Positions 11,076 through 23,160 of a stretch of DNA of 64,000 nucleotides are shown here, in pieces. The DNA is taken from the NCBI GenBank assembly GCA_963971575.1, contig OZ020613.1:47052739-47116738 (forward strand), in the 5' to 3' direction. How positions within the stretch are numbered: position 1 is the first letter of the stretch; each line of letters starts with the position of its first letter. Below the pieces are notes generated by a model. The model ran no database searches. It had not been told where the DNA came from and worked only from the letters and a program-made list of their open reading frames with translations. A program made the translations under genes and the position numbers. Source of the DNA: Liopterus haemorrhoidalis. Lineage: Eukaryota; Arthropoda; Insecta; Coleoptera; Dytiscidae.

Positions 11076-11385
11076 TAGGGTGACCATTTTCTTAAGAAGG
11101 CAATGTGGGATGGAGCAAAAAAAAAGTCTTCATCTCCTAAATCCAAGTGAAGAGCAAAAAAAAGGTCCTCACCGCCCAAATCCAAGTGAAGAGCAAAAAA
11201 GAAAAAGTTCCTCATCTCCCAAAATCCAAGTGAAGAGCATAAAAAAAAAGTCTTCACCTCCCGAATCCAAATGAAGAGCAAAAAAAAGGGTCCTCACCTC
11301 CCAAATCCCAAATGCGGGACAAAATGTTAAAATGCGGGACTTTTGCGGGACAAAATGTTAAAATGCGGGACGAATGGTCACCCTA
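11076..11385. mobile_element. TIR element packed with a ~40-bp minisatellite
   Basis: Ends TAGGGTGACCATT and AATGGTCACCCTA, flanked by CTCAATGG (11068-11075) and CTCATCGG (11386-11393), a 6/8 match to an 8-bp duplication as made by hAT transposases. Between the ends are about 4.5 tandem units centred on CCAAGTGAAGAGCAAAAAA and GGTCCTCACC. The frame 11050-11274 is a translation of this repeat. Confidence 0.7.
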
Positions 11386-12030
11386 CTCATCGGGCTTGTA
11401 AGATCCGCAGTCAGGGATTGAACTTTACGATCCATTCCTAGAACATGTAGAAGTGAAGCCCTAATCTGTTTCGTTCAGAAATTGAGTGACAAAATTGTGC
11501 GTGTTGTGACTGTTTTCGATTAAACTACTATATTTGGATTAGCTGTGTTATCTCAGCAATGAGGTATGTATTTTCTTGGGCTTTATTAATTGGGCCTGTG
11601 AAATAACAAATTATAAGCTTGATTGACTGAATTGACGTCAGGACACACCTCCAGACTATTCATCGAGCATCATGGTTTTAAATTAAATTTCGCATATCAC
11701 ACGTAGATTTAGGCTCTGTAGACATTTAGTTTAATAAATCTAGTTATAAGTTAAACTTATAACATACTTCATTTCAAACAATCCCCACATTCTCCTGTCC
11801 TGGGTGAATCCATAATTTCCAGGTTCCACGAGGAAGCTGTAAACCAACGCAGCTTAATTGGAGCCTGAAAGGTAAATGCCCAACGCTCGGGGGTCTTACA
11901 ATAGTATCACAAAGATTTCCGAATATGCATACAGAGTTGACAGAAAATATGTGTGATTTAATTTTGACGTTAAGTTGATTTCTTGCTTTCATGTGTTTGC
12001 TTAATGCAAGATGTTCTACTCTTGAATATA

Positions 12031-12360
12031 TAGTGGTACCTCGGTTTCCACTGACTTCGGTTATCGTCGGTTTCGGTTTCGGTCGTATTTCGCGATTTTT
12101 TTTGTCTCGGTTTTCGTCTGTTGCCTCGGATTTCGTCGGCGTACCGCGACCCACGCGCCTTGCAGGGTTGCGTTGTTTCTCGTTGTGTGAGCATCTAGCC
12201 CGCCCATCTACCCAAACAATTCCATTTCTTTCCACTGTTATTGTTTTTGTGCTTTTTTTATCAAATGGATTACGTTGATTCATATGAAAATAATTGCCTC
12301 GGTTTTCGTCGGTTTCGGATTTCAACGATTGTTTTCGGACGGATTATCGAGGTACCACTG
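12031..12360. mobile_element. pogo/Tigger-like MITE
   Basis: Inverted ends TAGTGGTACCTCGG and CGAGGTACCACTG, flanked by TA (12029-12030, 12361-12362). The CAGTGGTACCTCGGTT terminus is characteristic of pogo-group Tc1/mariner elements. The interior repeats TCGGTTTTCGTC-like blocks. No transposase is seen. Confidence 0.7.
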
Positions 12361-12814
12361 TACTTTATTACACTTTTACCACTTACTTTCTATCACTTAC
12401 TACTCATATGTGTTCGTTTAAGCTTAAGATATTGCACTAACGAAAATTCTTTATTACACTAGTCTCATTTGAATGCTTTCTCTCCAGAATATATTCATTC
12501 TTAATAAACGAGATGTGCTACTTGTGAAAAAGCAAAAACAAAGATTTACCAATAATAATATTTTAAAAGCTCTGTAACGTTTATCTTCACGTCATTTGGT
12601 TATTATTTAATGTAAATAGTCCACTGTTTTATATAATTTATTACTTATTGTTTTTATACTTTAATACTTAACTACACAATGACGATTGAATTCGTTCATC
12701 TGCACTGGCCTTGCCGTGCTACCAACTGCTTACATATGTTTTTACCTCACAAGCCCTGTTAGTGTTTAAACGAAAACTGCAAAAAATATAAATCATTCTT
12801 GTATTTCATATTCA

Positions 12815-13642
12815 TACATACATACATACATAATCTAAGACTCTTATACCCGAAGGTGTCGAGTTTACATTTAATATACTTAGAACAAAATTTCTTGGTT
12901 GGCCGGTGTCTTACATAACTTTCTCCATTCTGCTCTGTTGTGCGTTAATTGCTTCATATTTTGAGTATCTATTCCTTTATATGTAGCTGCTTCCTTAATA
13001 CCCTCAAGCCATATTTTCCTAGGTCTTCCTTTTGGTTTTTTTCAGTTCTTTCCTAATTTCACTGTTTCTTATCTTGTCTAGTCGCGTTTTATTTACGACT
13101 ACAATTTTACGAAGAAATCTCATTTCCATGGCTTGTAAGTTGCTATGTTGTATCTTGTTTATGGTCCAAGATTCGCAAGAATAGGTTAGCGCTGGAACAT
13201 AGACTGATTTATAAACTTCTACTTTTGTATCTTTCGGGATCTCTTTTTTGCTGAGAAAGGATGTCTTCAGTGCATTAAAGATTTTCGCTGCACTATTTGT
13301 TCTCTCTTTGATCTCTTCTTCACATGTTCCATTTTTAGATAAGTAACTACCTAAATACTTGTAGCTGTTGACTTGCTCAAGTTTTTCATTCTGTATATAT
13401 ATACCGTGAGATGAGTTGTCTTTACCTATTACCATGGTCTTTGTTTTTGTTATATTTATTTTCATTCCGATCTTTCCCATTTCTTCGGTAATTATATTAA
13501 GATTATGTTGTAGATCTTTTTCTGTACCTCCTATAACTGCCATGTCGTCTGCGAACAAGAATTCCAGGAATTCAACATTTTCCAAATTCCATTTACCTAG
13601 CCTGAAGTGTTTCGCTTTTCTTATAGTTTCTTTTATAGCTTC
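12815..13642 (-). pseudogene. RTE-type LINE, 3' part of reverse-transcriptase ORF
   Basis: Minus-strand frame of about 210 codons carrying the catalytic FADDMAVIG motif (RT motif C), a KYLGSYLSKNG block and ALTYSCESWTI, as in the C-terminal half of RTE-clade ORFs. It is the continuation of 15340-16640: the two halves join at LFNLYL / DEAIKETIRK once the hAT element at 13651-15339 is removed. The frame degrades after 13019. The 3' end is a CATACATA run near 12815-12832, which fits the tandem-repeat tails of RTE elements. Confidence 0.75.
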
Positions 13643-13650
13643 GTCTAGAT

Positions 13651-15339
13651 CAGAGTTGGGCATTATTTAACTAAACTTTCAATCAACTAAAAATTTGAAT
13701 GAAAATGTAATCACACTAAATTAATCATTCTTTATTCAATCAATAATGGATGTAATCATAAATCCTTAACTAAATGATAATCATTAGTGTCAAATCATTA
13801 GTTTTCAATCATATTGTGATATTTTGTCAGAAAAATTTGAATCGCTTAGATCTATTTATATATTACATATATAATATCCCTATACCCAAATTCTCAATAA
13901 TTTTCGGCCTTCTTGCAGCTTTCGAAAGATCATTACATTTTGCCACTCTACCGACCAGTGCCCCCCCCCAAGAAGAAAGGAAATGAAAATAAAAAGACAC
14001 AAACACACTAGAAAATTTAAAAAATAGATTAGGTCGTCACTTGTATTTAAGAAGTGAGGACCTTTTTTTTTAGGTCATCACTTTATATTTACATAATTTA
14101 AATAATTTTGTCTTCCGGGCACCCCCAACAAAAATTCTTGGGTGCGTCACTGCTACCGACCTTAGAGGAATAACATATTTGGTAATGTCTTCTTCAAATT
14201 TTTGTTGTGACAATGTTCCGGCTTTAATAGTTCTTGATTTTTGAGAAACAACTGTTTGTCTACCTTTATAATCAATGTTTTTTTAAATGCAATAAATGCA
14301 TCCTTTCCGTGTCGTTTTTTAAGATGAGATATAAAATTCGAACAATTTTTTTCTACTTTGCGTTCATAAGACGCTCATTTCAACATTCATTTGAGTGCTA
14401 TAAAAAGGTCCATTTCAACACCCGAATTTTAGTTATTGGAGGTTGGTAACACTGAATGAAATGTCAAATTCTGATGCTGTCAAGTTAAACTAATATATTC
14501 GTGGACTTATGATTTTTTGTTAAATTTTTTTGCAAAGTTTTTCTTAAAAAGACTGAAAAGTTTTAGTTTTTTGCCTCTAGCGCGTCAGGGCTTCAGAATT
14601 TGGTTTTTTTAACGTGTTTTTTATCCCCCTTTATAAAACCCCTCTCCAATTCAAGAGTCCGCATATTTTGCGGTGTGTAACCCCCCCCCCACTCATATTT
14701 ATGATTCGTTTTCTTTAACTATCTCTCTTGCGGAAATTCCTTCTGAAATTGGGTTGTAGATCCTTCAAAGCCAGGAGGACGTCCCTTCTTTTCCTTTTTT
14801 GGTATATGAGGTAACTTCCCCTCCCCCCAATATTATAATGGTGTTCAATGAACTTTCTCCAAATAAGTTATATTCTCTGTCGTATGCCTCTTTTGACTTC
14901 CGGGGAAGTAAATTTTGCAAGGTATTTACTGCAATATGGTGGGGTACTGACAGCTGACAGCACATTTCAAAAACAACAAATCAGTGATACCAACATATAA
15001 CAAATATTGCATAAAATGATACTGTTTGCTATTAATACAAATTTATCAAATTAAAGAATAAATGGAAAAGTAGAAAAAATAGTGAAAGAAACTCGTTTCA
15101 TAAGGCCTTTTGCCACACTTGTCTATTAGAAAACTCGTGAAAAAATCAAATCTCAATCCTGAATTTAGTTTCAATCATAACTAAAAATTTAATCATAATA
15201 ATGAGTAAATAATTAATTTAGTTACCAGTGTGAATAACTGCATTATGAGTGATGTACCTTATTCATTAATCAAGTCTTGAAATTAAATTTTTAATCTCAA
15301 TCGTCAATCATTAGTATGATTGCAATTTGCCCAACTCTG
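13651..15339. mobile_element. hAT element inserted in the RTE LINE
   Basis: Starts CAGAGTTGGGCATTA and ends TTTGCCCAACTCTG, with a perfect 8-bp duplication GTCTAGAT at 13643-13650 and 15340-15347. The subterminal parts repeat ATCATTA / TAATGAT motifs. No hAT transposase is recognisable. A minus-strand frame at 14765-14965 contains LLPRKSKEAYDREYNLF, reminiscent of the N-terminus of tyrosine-recombinase-like proteins, but this is weak. One minisatellite unit of the GAGGACC type lies at 14048-14080. Confidence 0.85.
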
Positions 15340-16640
15340 GTCTAGATATAGGTTAAACAGAATTGGGTTGAGTATACATCCTTGTTTTAATCCTCGTGAT
15401 GTTATAAATTCTTCAGATGACATTTGTCCCGTTCTTACTACGTTACTGCACCTCGTGTATAGGCTTTTTATGGCTTCTATTATTTCTGTCCCAATCTTTC
15501 TTTTTTCCAGTATTTCCCATAATTTCTCTCTTTCAATTCTGTCAAATGCCTTTTCTAGGTCAATTAGGCATATATGTAGTGATTTCCCATATAATGTTAG
15601 TTTTTCGCTAATTTGTCTGAGAGCAAATATGGAGTCTACTGTACTCTTTCCTTTCATAAAGTCGTGTTGAGATTCTTCAATGGTACTTTCTAATTGTTGG
15701 CGTAGTCGGTATTCTAGTATTCTGGCGTATATTTTTCCTGGCATGCTTAGTAGAGAGATTCCGCGATAGTTTTTACAATTTTTGCTGTCCCCTTTTTTGT
15801 AAATGGGTACTATAATAGCTTTGGTCCAATCCACGGGTACTGCACCTGTTTGTATCGCTTTGTTGTATATGTCTAGTAAAACTTTTTAAACTTTTAAAAC
15901 TTTTTGCCCTTCTGGTGGCATGAATTTGAGCATTTCTCCTGTAATATTGTCACAGCCCGCCGCTTTTCCTAGTTTTATTTTCTTTAATGCTACCTGCAGT
16001 TCTAATTCCGTTATTTCTGTAAAATTGTCTTTTTACTTTATTATTTGTTTTTCTTCACTGGAATCTTGGCCTTCAAGTAGTTGTTTAAAATGTTCTTTCC
16101 ATCTCTTGATTATTTTTTTCTGGTCTGTTAGTAAATTATTTTGACAGTCTTTAATAAATTTTAGGGGTTCTGGTTTGGATGCTCTCAGATTTTTTATTGT
16201 TCGAAAGAAAAGTTTTCTGTTGATGTGAAAGTTGTTTTCTAGTCTTTCCCCAAAGTTCGTCCATGCTCGTTCTTTTTCTGCCTTCACTACTTTCTTAGTA
16301 TCATCTCTTTTTTCTTTGCATTGTTGATAGTTTTCAGATGTTCGGTCATCGAGGTACTTCTTCCACGTCCACTTCTTTTCTTGAACACTTTTTCGTACGT
16401 CTGTGCTTTTCCTATTTTTTCTTGTTTTTGTGACTCCGCAAGTCTTTTCGGCTGCCTGTATAATTACTTGCTTGAATGTACGCCACTTCTCTTCTAGGCC
16501 AATTTTTATTGGAACTTTTCTTATTTCCACTTCTAACTCTTCTCGATATTTTTGTTGAATTTTCGGGGTCCTTAGTAGGTGGTTTTTGATTTTAGATTCT
16601 GGTTTGGATTGGATGCTGTTCTTGGGAACGGTAATTTTTG
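15340..16640 (-). pseudogene. RTE-type LINE, 5' part of reverse-transcriptase ORF
   Basis: Two minus-strand frames. 16530-16033 (165 codons) reads as the linker between endonuclease and RT. 15834-15304 carries the RT core: NYRGISLLSMPGKIYARIL, motif A LIDLEKAFDR, and LKQGCILNPILFNLYL. The frame before it is shifted around 15890-16040. Upstream of 16530 a readable stretch IKNHLLRTPKIQQKYREE extends to about 16600. The endonuclease domain itself is not recognisable, so the copy is 5'-truncated. Confidence 0.75.
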
Positions 16641-17087
16641 GTAGTTTATTTCATATTCACACATGATTAATTTACTGAACTGACTCATTTGTGTGATTAT
16701 TTTACATTTTTTACCTTTATTCGTGTCTGTCAGACAATACCGTGACTCAGTTGCGTTTGTGTGACTTTTATTACTTGATGATAGTAAAGATACTGCAACC
16801 CCACGCTCTTTCAAAGTTGATTTGCCAGTGAACAATCTTTGCGAAAGTTGTTTAACTTATAAAGTTCACAGTAGTAGAATATACAAGACTTCAGGCTACG
16901 TTGAAATTTTAAGACTCGTTCAGAATATGTATCGTTAAAAAGAAAAAGATTAAAAAATGACGCATAGAAACTAAAAAAAGAACGCATAGAAACAGAACCC
17001 AGTGGAATTCAATCTGATCAGTGGAGGCATTGCGAGGGTCCGCCTCCCTCCAATTGCTCTGGCCCCTACTTGCCCACCACATACATT

Positions 17088-17240
17088 TCATCACTCACTT
17101 ATATTTTTAAAAGTGAGGGCCTTTTTTTTAAGATCATCACTTGTATTTTAGAAGGGGAGGTTTTAGAAGTGATAACCTTTTTTTGATGATAAATCCCCCA
17201 TCTTCAAATATTTCCTGCCCCCCCCCCCTAGATTTTAAGA
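17088..17240. repeat. Minisatellite fragment of the GAGGACC/TCATCAC type
   Basis: About two units (AAGTGAGGGCCTTTTTTTTT, GATCATCACTTGTATTTTAGA) ending in a C-run at 17219-17228. Same module as at 1437, 11100, 14048, 19370 and 58430, here without recognisable terminal repeats. Confidence 0.55.
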
Positions 17241-17269
17241 GCTAGCGCTGCCACTAGGTCTGATGAACC

Positions 17270-17830
17270 TAAAATGCACTGTCAAGAATGTAACCGTTCG
17301 TGCCTAATAGATCTGAACTTGAAAATGCTTTACTACACGGATCACAGTTCAATGGCTTCTCTCCGGAATGTGTTCGCTTGTGATTAACAATTAATAAGAA
17401 TGTTTGAACGTGAATGTTTTTACACTGTTCACATTTCAATGACTTTTCTGCAGAATGAATTTGTTTGTGGGAAACACGAGCTGAAAATGCACTGATAACA
17501 TTTAAATGGTTTCTCTCTACAATGTAATCGATTATGATTAATCAGGTTTGCTGACTGCGAAAATGCTTTATCGTGCAGCTCACATTTCTTCAGAATAGAT
17601 TTGCTTGTGAATATTGAGAACTTCCGAACGTGAACATGCTTTATTGCACTGATCACATTTCAATGGCTTCTCCTCGGAATGTATTAGTTTGCGTCTCATA
17701 AGAGCTTCAGTATGGGAAAATACTTTATTACACTGCTCATATTTCAATTGCGTATCTACATAATGTGTTTTCTTGTGATTAATAAAAGCTACTGTATTTG
17801 AAATGCTTTTTCTGTTGTTCTTAAAATATA
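17270..17830 (-). pseudogene. Decayed zinc-finger array downstream of ZNF-2
   Basis: Read on the minus strand, the block repeats finger pieces (KAFSQSANLINHNRLH, REKPFKC, SALxHxH-like segments) with many frame changes and stops. It is about 400 bp beyond the ZNF-2 stop. A further isolated finger (FKCKKCNKVFTKINL) is readable at 18060-18170. These look like remains of a longer array or of a tandem paralogue. Confidence 0.7.
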
Positions 17831-18229
17831 ATTTGTCGTTAATAAACCGTATTCTGTTAGGCCTAAATATAGAACCCTTGTTTATACTGAATAGAACTTT
17901 ATTAGTTAGCTAGTTAAAATTTGTGGCGCACAAAAACGATGTCTATTTGCGATTTGTATTTCTTACCTGACGTGCAGAATTATTAGATATTTATTCAAAT
18001 ACTTTATTTCAAAGATTTTATTTAATGAGCAACAAAGATTACAACGTGTACAAAAGTTTCATTACACTTACAACAGTAAAATGATATCCTATTCGTACAT
18101 GTTCTTTCATGCAGTCTAAGTTTATCTTTGTAAATACTTTATTACATTTCTTGCATTTAAATATTATACATTCCAACTGTATGTATTCATTTATATTTGG
18201 TTTGATGTACAATTTTTGAAAATACTGTA

Positions 18230-18942
18230 TTACTGATCACATTTATATCGTTTATGGTAAGTAAGACTCGTCTTATACGAGAATGCTTTATTACACTGAT
18301 CACAGATAAATGGTTTTTCCCCAGAATGTATTATTTTGTGTCTAATGAGATCTGGTGAACGTAAAAATGCTTTATTACACTGATCACAGATGAATGGTTT
18401 CTCCCCAGAATGTATTAGTTTGTGTCTAATGAGATCTGGTGAACGTAAAAATGCTTTATTACACTGATCACAACTGAACGGTTTCTCTCCAGAATGTGTT
18501 CTTTCGTGTGTAACTCTATCTGATGAACTTGGAAATGCTCTATCACAGTGATTACATTTAAATGGTTTCTCTCCAGAATGTATCCTTTTGTGTATAATGA
18601 GATTCGGTGACTGTGCAAATGCTTTATCACATTGATCACATTTGAATGGTTTCTCTCCAGAATGTATTCGTTTGTGATTAATAAGATTTGCTGATTGTGA
18701 AAATGCTTTAGTGCACTGATCACATTTGTAAGGTTTCTCTCCGGAATGTGTTCGTTTGTGATTAATCAGATTTGTTGACTGCATAAATGCTTTATCACAC
18801 TGATCACATTTGAATGGCTTCTTCCCAGAATGTATTCGTTGATGTATAACAAGATAACTGGCTCGTGCGAATATCTTTTTACATATATTACACTTGTTAA
18901 TAGTCCTTGACTCATCTGAAGTACTGGACGACGTTTTACACT
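18230..18942 (-). CDS. ZNF-2 terminal exon: eight-finger C2H2 array
   Basis: Acceptor TTTGTTTGCAG precedes 18942. Joined in frame to exons 25695-25575 and 20068-19937 it gives about 321 residues. After a Ser/Thr-rich linker (ECKTSSSTSDESRT) come eight C2H2 fingers joined by HSGEKPF linkers (first linker HSGKKPF). Fingers 1 to 7 are complete. The eighth ends HKRYKCDQ with Cys where the second His is expected, then stops. Fingers 6 and 7 are near-identical (LRSPDLIRHK) and lie in an 84-bp tandem duplication at the DNA level. The family binds DNA in the nucleus; target unknown. It is paralogous to ZNF-1, with similar finger cores and a matching second exon. The frame is intact, so it is probably expressed. 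Confidence 0.85.
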
Positions 18943-19287
18943 CTGCAAACAAATATTGAATAATCAAACAGAAAAATAATTATAAAATGTTCTGTAAAGT
19001 GTTTTCACACGTTTCATTGTTTTGTAGGCATTATAAAATTCGTTAATGGTTCCATCTGTAAACTTATAAGCATACCTAATTACGAGATGCGTGCGCATTA
19101 AGCTTAGTTAGTTAAACAATTAGTCCAATTAGCCAGTTATACAATGTTAGTACAGGGTTACAAAAAACTTGATAACTTTACAATAATAGTCAGATCAAAA
19201 ATTCTTGTTGAACTATTCCGGTTCACATCAATGTGTATTACTAAGAATTTCTTCAAAATTTTAGATTAATCCCCCTGGGTTACAGGC

Positions 19288-19490
19288 AGGGTGACCAGAT
19301 ATCAGTTGAGAAAAACCCGATGAAAAAAAAAAAAAAAAAATGGTAATACAGTATATTGTATTAAATTTTGCTCACCTCCAAAAAAATACAAGTGATGAGC
19401 AAAAAAAGGTCCTCACCTCCAAAATCCGAGTGATAAGAAAAAAAAAAGTCTTTACCTCTAAAATGTAAGTGATGACCCGAAGCCCTAAGT
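19288..19490. repeat. Left part of a GGTGACCAGA-ended TIR element with minisatellite
   Basis: Begins AGGGTGACCAGATATC. About three units of GTGATGAGCAAAAAAAGGTC / CCTCACCTCCAAAA follow, then the sequence passes into a piece of repeat A without a right terminus. Lies in ZNF-2 intron 2. Confidence 0.6.
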
Positions 19491-19936
19491 CTAAGGGTGT
19501 GGGACAAAAAAAATTTAAGCATATTTTTGGCTAAAATAGTGTTAAAATAATTAAATATTTAAAAAACTGCTGACAAGCTTTCTTTTAATGCCCACAATAA
19601 ATATTTTTAAAAATTATTAACACAAAATATTCGATATTTTTCGAAAAACTAATCTAATCTTTTTTTCCATCTTTTTAGACCAAATTCTGTGGAAATTAGA
19701 GTATGGTGCAAAATGTTTTTGAAATTTTTGCCGAAAATCACTTAACAATATTTGTTTTTACAAAAATTAAGTTTTGTTTGTATATCTGCGAATGCTCACT
19801 TTGTTTAATCAACTATAGGAGTGTCATAAGCAATGAACTCACACTTCAAAGTGATATACTATAAAATAGTCACACTAAGAAAACACTTTAAACATTCAAT
19901 GGGAATATAAGCATCAATAAATCTAGCTCTACTGAC

Positions 19937-20068
19937 CAGTTTCTTCGACAGATGCACTCTCCAATTCATCTTCAAAATCACTGGTGTCCACAGGTTCAGA
20001 TTTGATGTAAATCTCTTCTATTTTAGTATTATTACAGTATATGTCGTTTGTAACTTCTTCTTTGATTC
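19937..20068 (-). CDS. ZNF-2 exon 2
   Basis: Minus strand: acceptor TTTGTGCAG before 20068, donor GTCAGT after 19937. It is 44 codons long, phase 1 on both sides. It contains TKIEEIYIKSEPVDTSDF, almost identical to ZNF-1 exon 2, and 132 bp long like its ZNF-A counterpart. Confidence 0.8.
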
Positions 20069-20230
20069 CTGCACAAATAAATTAGAGTCAAATAACTAAT
20101 TATTAAGGCCCGGTCTTTCTACCTTCAGATAAAGTGGCTGGTAACGTTATCTGACAGATGAAAACAATACAGCATCTTTCCACCTTCAGATAAATTTATT
20201 TTTACGAATAAAATATGCTATTATCTGCAT

Positions 20231-20547
20231 CATTTTGTAATACGAAACTAAGAGGGAAATTTCATTTTTTATGTTGTATATTTAAAATATCATTTTAGGG
20301 TGGTAATTCTGAAGTGGCACCTTTCAAAATATTTGCCATATCTATCACAATTTTGACATGTCAATCGCAATTTTGACATGTCAATTTGTTATCTGACATA
20401 TAGTTTTTGAGTGAATATAACCTCGATATAATAAAACTTAACCAAATATTTAAAAGCCAGATTTACAAGTTCAGATGTTTCCATAAAAGTCTATTTACAC
20501 CACAACAGTCACCAAAGTAACCAGATCTAGTTTCATAATACAAAATG
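20231..20547. mobile_element. Short TIR element (family E, copy 1)
   Basis: Ends CATTTTGTAATACGAAACTA and its near inverse TAGTTTCATAATACAAAATG (17 of 20). Shares AACTAAGAGGGAA near one end and AACCAGATCTAG near the other with an inverted copy at 22872-23160. Lies in ZNF-2 intron 1. Confidence 0.55.
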
Positions 20548-20824
20548 AGACAGATTATATCTGGCAGGTAAGTTATTCGTTAGTCAAAGCAGTGAATAAG
20601 TAACAAATAAATGCTGTCACTGTCAAAAAGTTAGAAATTAAATGATTTCTTGGAACAATAAATTGCAAAATGGACTTGAAAAAATATAATTTGTTTGAAT
20701 TTTATTAATAGTAGAAATAATGCCTTAACTCCAAAATAACAGTACACCAGTCCACGGTGATAAAAAATATGCAAAAAGTATATTGTGCAATATACAGTTT
20801 CTGCTCTAATTTCATTTGTATACC

Positions 20825-21210
20825 TTGTACGGAAAATGAAATAAACAAATTTCAACGAGTATTTTACGAAATTGCCCGGTATCCACGAGTGGTTGCGGCC
20901 TTGCATGAAATGTTAGTAAAACTGTTTTCATGTGGGAAAAAAACCAGCTGCCGAGAAGGAAATTTTGTATTAAACGTTAGCCGAAATCCACGCCTTACAA
21001 TACAATGTTTAATAATTCTAATATTCGCTTCGAATTTGAGCAATAAGATTATGATTGGTATAGTAGCAACTGTAGTATTACGCAACTTTAATATTACATA
21101 AGTGGATATGAAGAACCACCCACAAAAGATCAGTACCGTGTCGGAGACGTACCTGAAGAAACTGATTACTCAGAAGAAATGAAAATGAAAGATGACTCCG
21201 TGATTTAATT
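20825..21210 (+). pseudogene. Harbinger (PIF) transposase relic, internally deleted
   Basis: Reads FQRVFYEIARYPRVVAALHE, then REGNFVLNV and VATVVLRNFNI, a stop, then GYEEPPTKDQ. These resemble the central (FY-x-I-A-x-F-P-x-V), nucleotide-proximal (RKGxFSLNVQ) and C-terminal (A-C-x-V-L-H-N) blocks of HARBI1-type transposases, but far too close together. The expected DDE-type residues around GxIDGTH are not present. Confidence 0.5.
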
Positions 21211-21751
21211 TCATATTTTCAAATTTATTATAACTTATATAATTATTAACAATCATAATAAAATTATAAAATTAAATAAACGCAGAACAATTATTATTAA
21301 AATCTGCTATTTATTTTTCATTCCCCCAATTTTATTTCACGTTTACGACATTAATAATTGCAAAAAATCTTGTATATCGCATAAATAAATTTAATTTTAT
21401 TAATGAGAATATCCAAAAAAACGGCTTGACAGCTGTCAGGTTACCTATTTATTTATTTCCATAGAGAAATTAAAAAAAAATCTTTCTCTACACCTATTTC
21501 TTTGGATAAAGTGTCCGATAAAAATATCTATCAGATAAATATTTTTTGGTGATATTCACTAACTGATAACTATCTGGTGTCAGTTAAACTGCTCTACCTA
21601 ACAGATAAGTTATCTGCTATTTTTGGTACCTGATAAGTGTTCTAATCTATTTTTCTAACATCTCCAATGTTTAATTTTTCTTCATTAAAGTGAGTAAAAA
21701 TCAATAATTTGCTTCCAAAAAAATTTTCGAAAAAAATACTATTTTTATTGT

Positions 21752-21925
21752 TAGATGGATTTTGGTGAAATAGGCGATTTACTTGAAATTCAAGAATTAG
21801 AAAACATGGAAATCATTAGACACAGAAAACAATATGAAATTCGAAATAGAATAGAAAATTTTGACACATGGGATGATAATCGGTGTCATGAAAGATACTG
21901 AATGTCCAAAGAAACTATTTTATAC
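21752..21925 (+). pseudogene. Harbinger transposase N-terminal relic
   Basis: ATG at 21752 opens a frame with an acidic start (MDFGEIGDLLEIQELENM), then RNRIENFDTWDD, RCHERY, a stop and MSKETIL. The RNxxExFDxxDDxxFxxRYRxSKET pattern is the N-terminus of PIF/Harbinger transposases. It is cut at 21926 by MITE family B copy 2. It may belong to the same element as the relic at 20825, rearranged. Confidence 0.6.
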
Positions 21926-22305
21926 CGGGTGAATTATTTAAGGAGCAACATACATATTTCACATATAATGTTAATGAAATGAGTTATTTCAAAAGCAACA
22001 TAGCCATAAAACAAATGCTTATCGTATCCATAGAAAAGACAAAATATTATTTTTTAAAATATTTTTTGGACTTATCTACTAAGGACATAATTATTTTTGT
22101 TTGTATGTAAATATAAACAAACTAATAAAAATTCATTTATTGTTTCTAATATACTATTTTTTAACCGTCTAGGAACTTGTCAAATAACTATTATATCTAA
22201 TCAACACTACATATCTGTGGCCATGGATATGAGCTTGCTTTCATAATTTGCTATGTTGCAAATAAAATAACTCACTTCATTAACATTACATGTGAAACAT
22301 GTATA
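21926..22305. mobile_element. MITE family B, copy 2
   Basis: Starts TACCGGGTGAATTATTTAAG. About 75 bp at the left are inverted at the right (to the ACATGTTTCACATGTAATG part near 22280). Internally matches 8150-8390 in reverse orientation and lacks the solo LTR present in copy 1, so it serves as the empty version of that site. Confidence 0.7.
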
Positions 22306-22735
22306 TATATATATTCTAAAACAAAATATAAATATTTCCTTAGTTTTAATTAAATAAATACTAAAAATATTTCGATTTTCATACTATTTGAAAACGTAAC
22401 CTATAAATATCCTTATTTATATGTTTATAAAAACATTTATTTATAATTTAAAGTATCTGAACTTTATTTATTAGTATATACTTATATATATATATATACG
22501 AAAATATATATTTTTTATTCCAATATTGAAAATATTCATAAAATTAAGGTAGCAAAAGTAATGACAAATGTATATTAAATCAGCCAAAAAAGTCCAAAGG
22601 AAACCGTTATATCGAGGTGTATAACAGAAGGTGGGCATCAAATTACAGTTTTTAAAGTTTAATTTCAGTAGATTTATTGAAATGTAATTTGTAGTGGAGC
22701 AGGTGTTAAATGCCGGGCACGTAATTTTATGTGGT

Positions 22736-23160
22736 AATAACCAGATCTAGTGTGTTCTTACAAAAAAGAACAGCTTATATCTCGCTTTTTTTTATAAAAA
22801 ATGTTTGCATAAAAATATAATTGCATAAAAACAAGTATTAATATTGTAGCAAAATTACAAAAACCACTACAAGCTGTTCACTTTTGTAAGAACACACTAG
22901 ATCTGGTTATTTTGGTTACTTTTATGGTGTGTTACTGACTTTAAATGTCAATTAAAAATATTCCTTACGCTGTAAAACCGACTTTAGGTTGATAAGGTTA
23001 TGAACATTATAATTAAGATATAATTTTTCATTATGACATATGTCAAATGGATCGACATTTTAAAAAAGTGACATTTTTAATACCAACATGACATACAGCT
23101 TCAAAGGTAGTATTCAAAACAAAATTCCCTCTTAGTTCGTTCTTACAAAAGTGAACTGCT
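22736..23160. mobile_element. Family E copies forming a 30-bp-arm hairpin
   Basis: 22872-23160 is a complete copy with ends CTTTTGTAAGAACACACTAG and its inverse. A partial copy at 22736-22767 faces it, so AATAACCAGATCTAGTGTGT... at 22736 is an exact inverse of 22883-22913. Confidence 0.55.

Noticed and set aside
11050..11281. Charged repetitive frame of 74 codons and its antisense
   Set aside because: Translation of the ~40-bp minisatellite inside a TIR element.
11774..12462. Several frames including 183 codons on the minus strand
   Set aside because: They span the pogo-like MITE and its flanks; codon content reflects the TCGG-type repeats.
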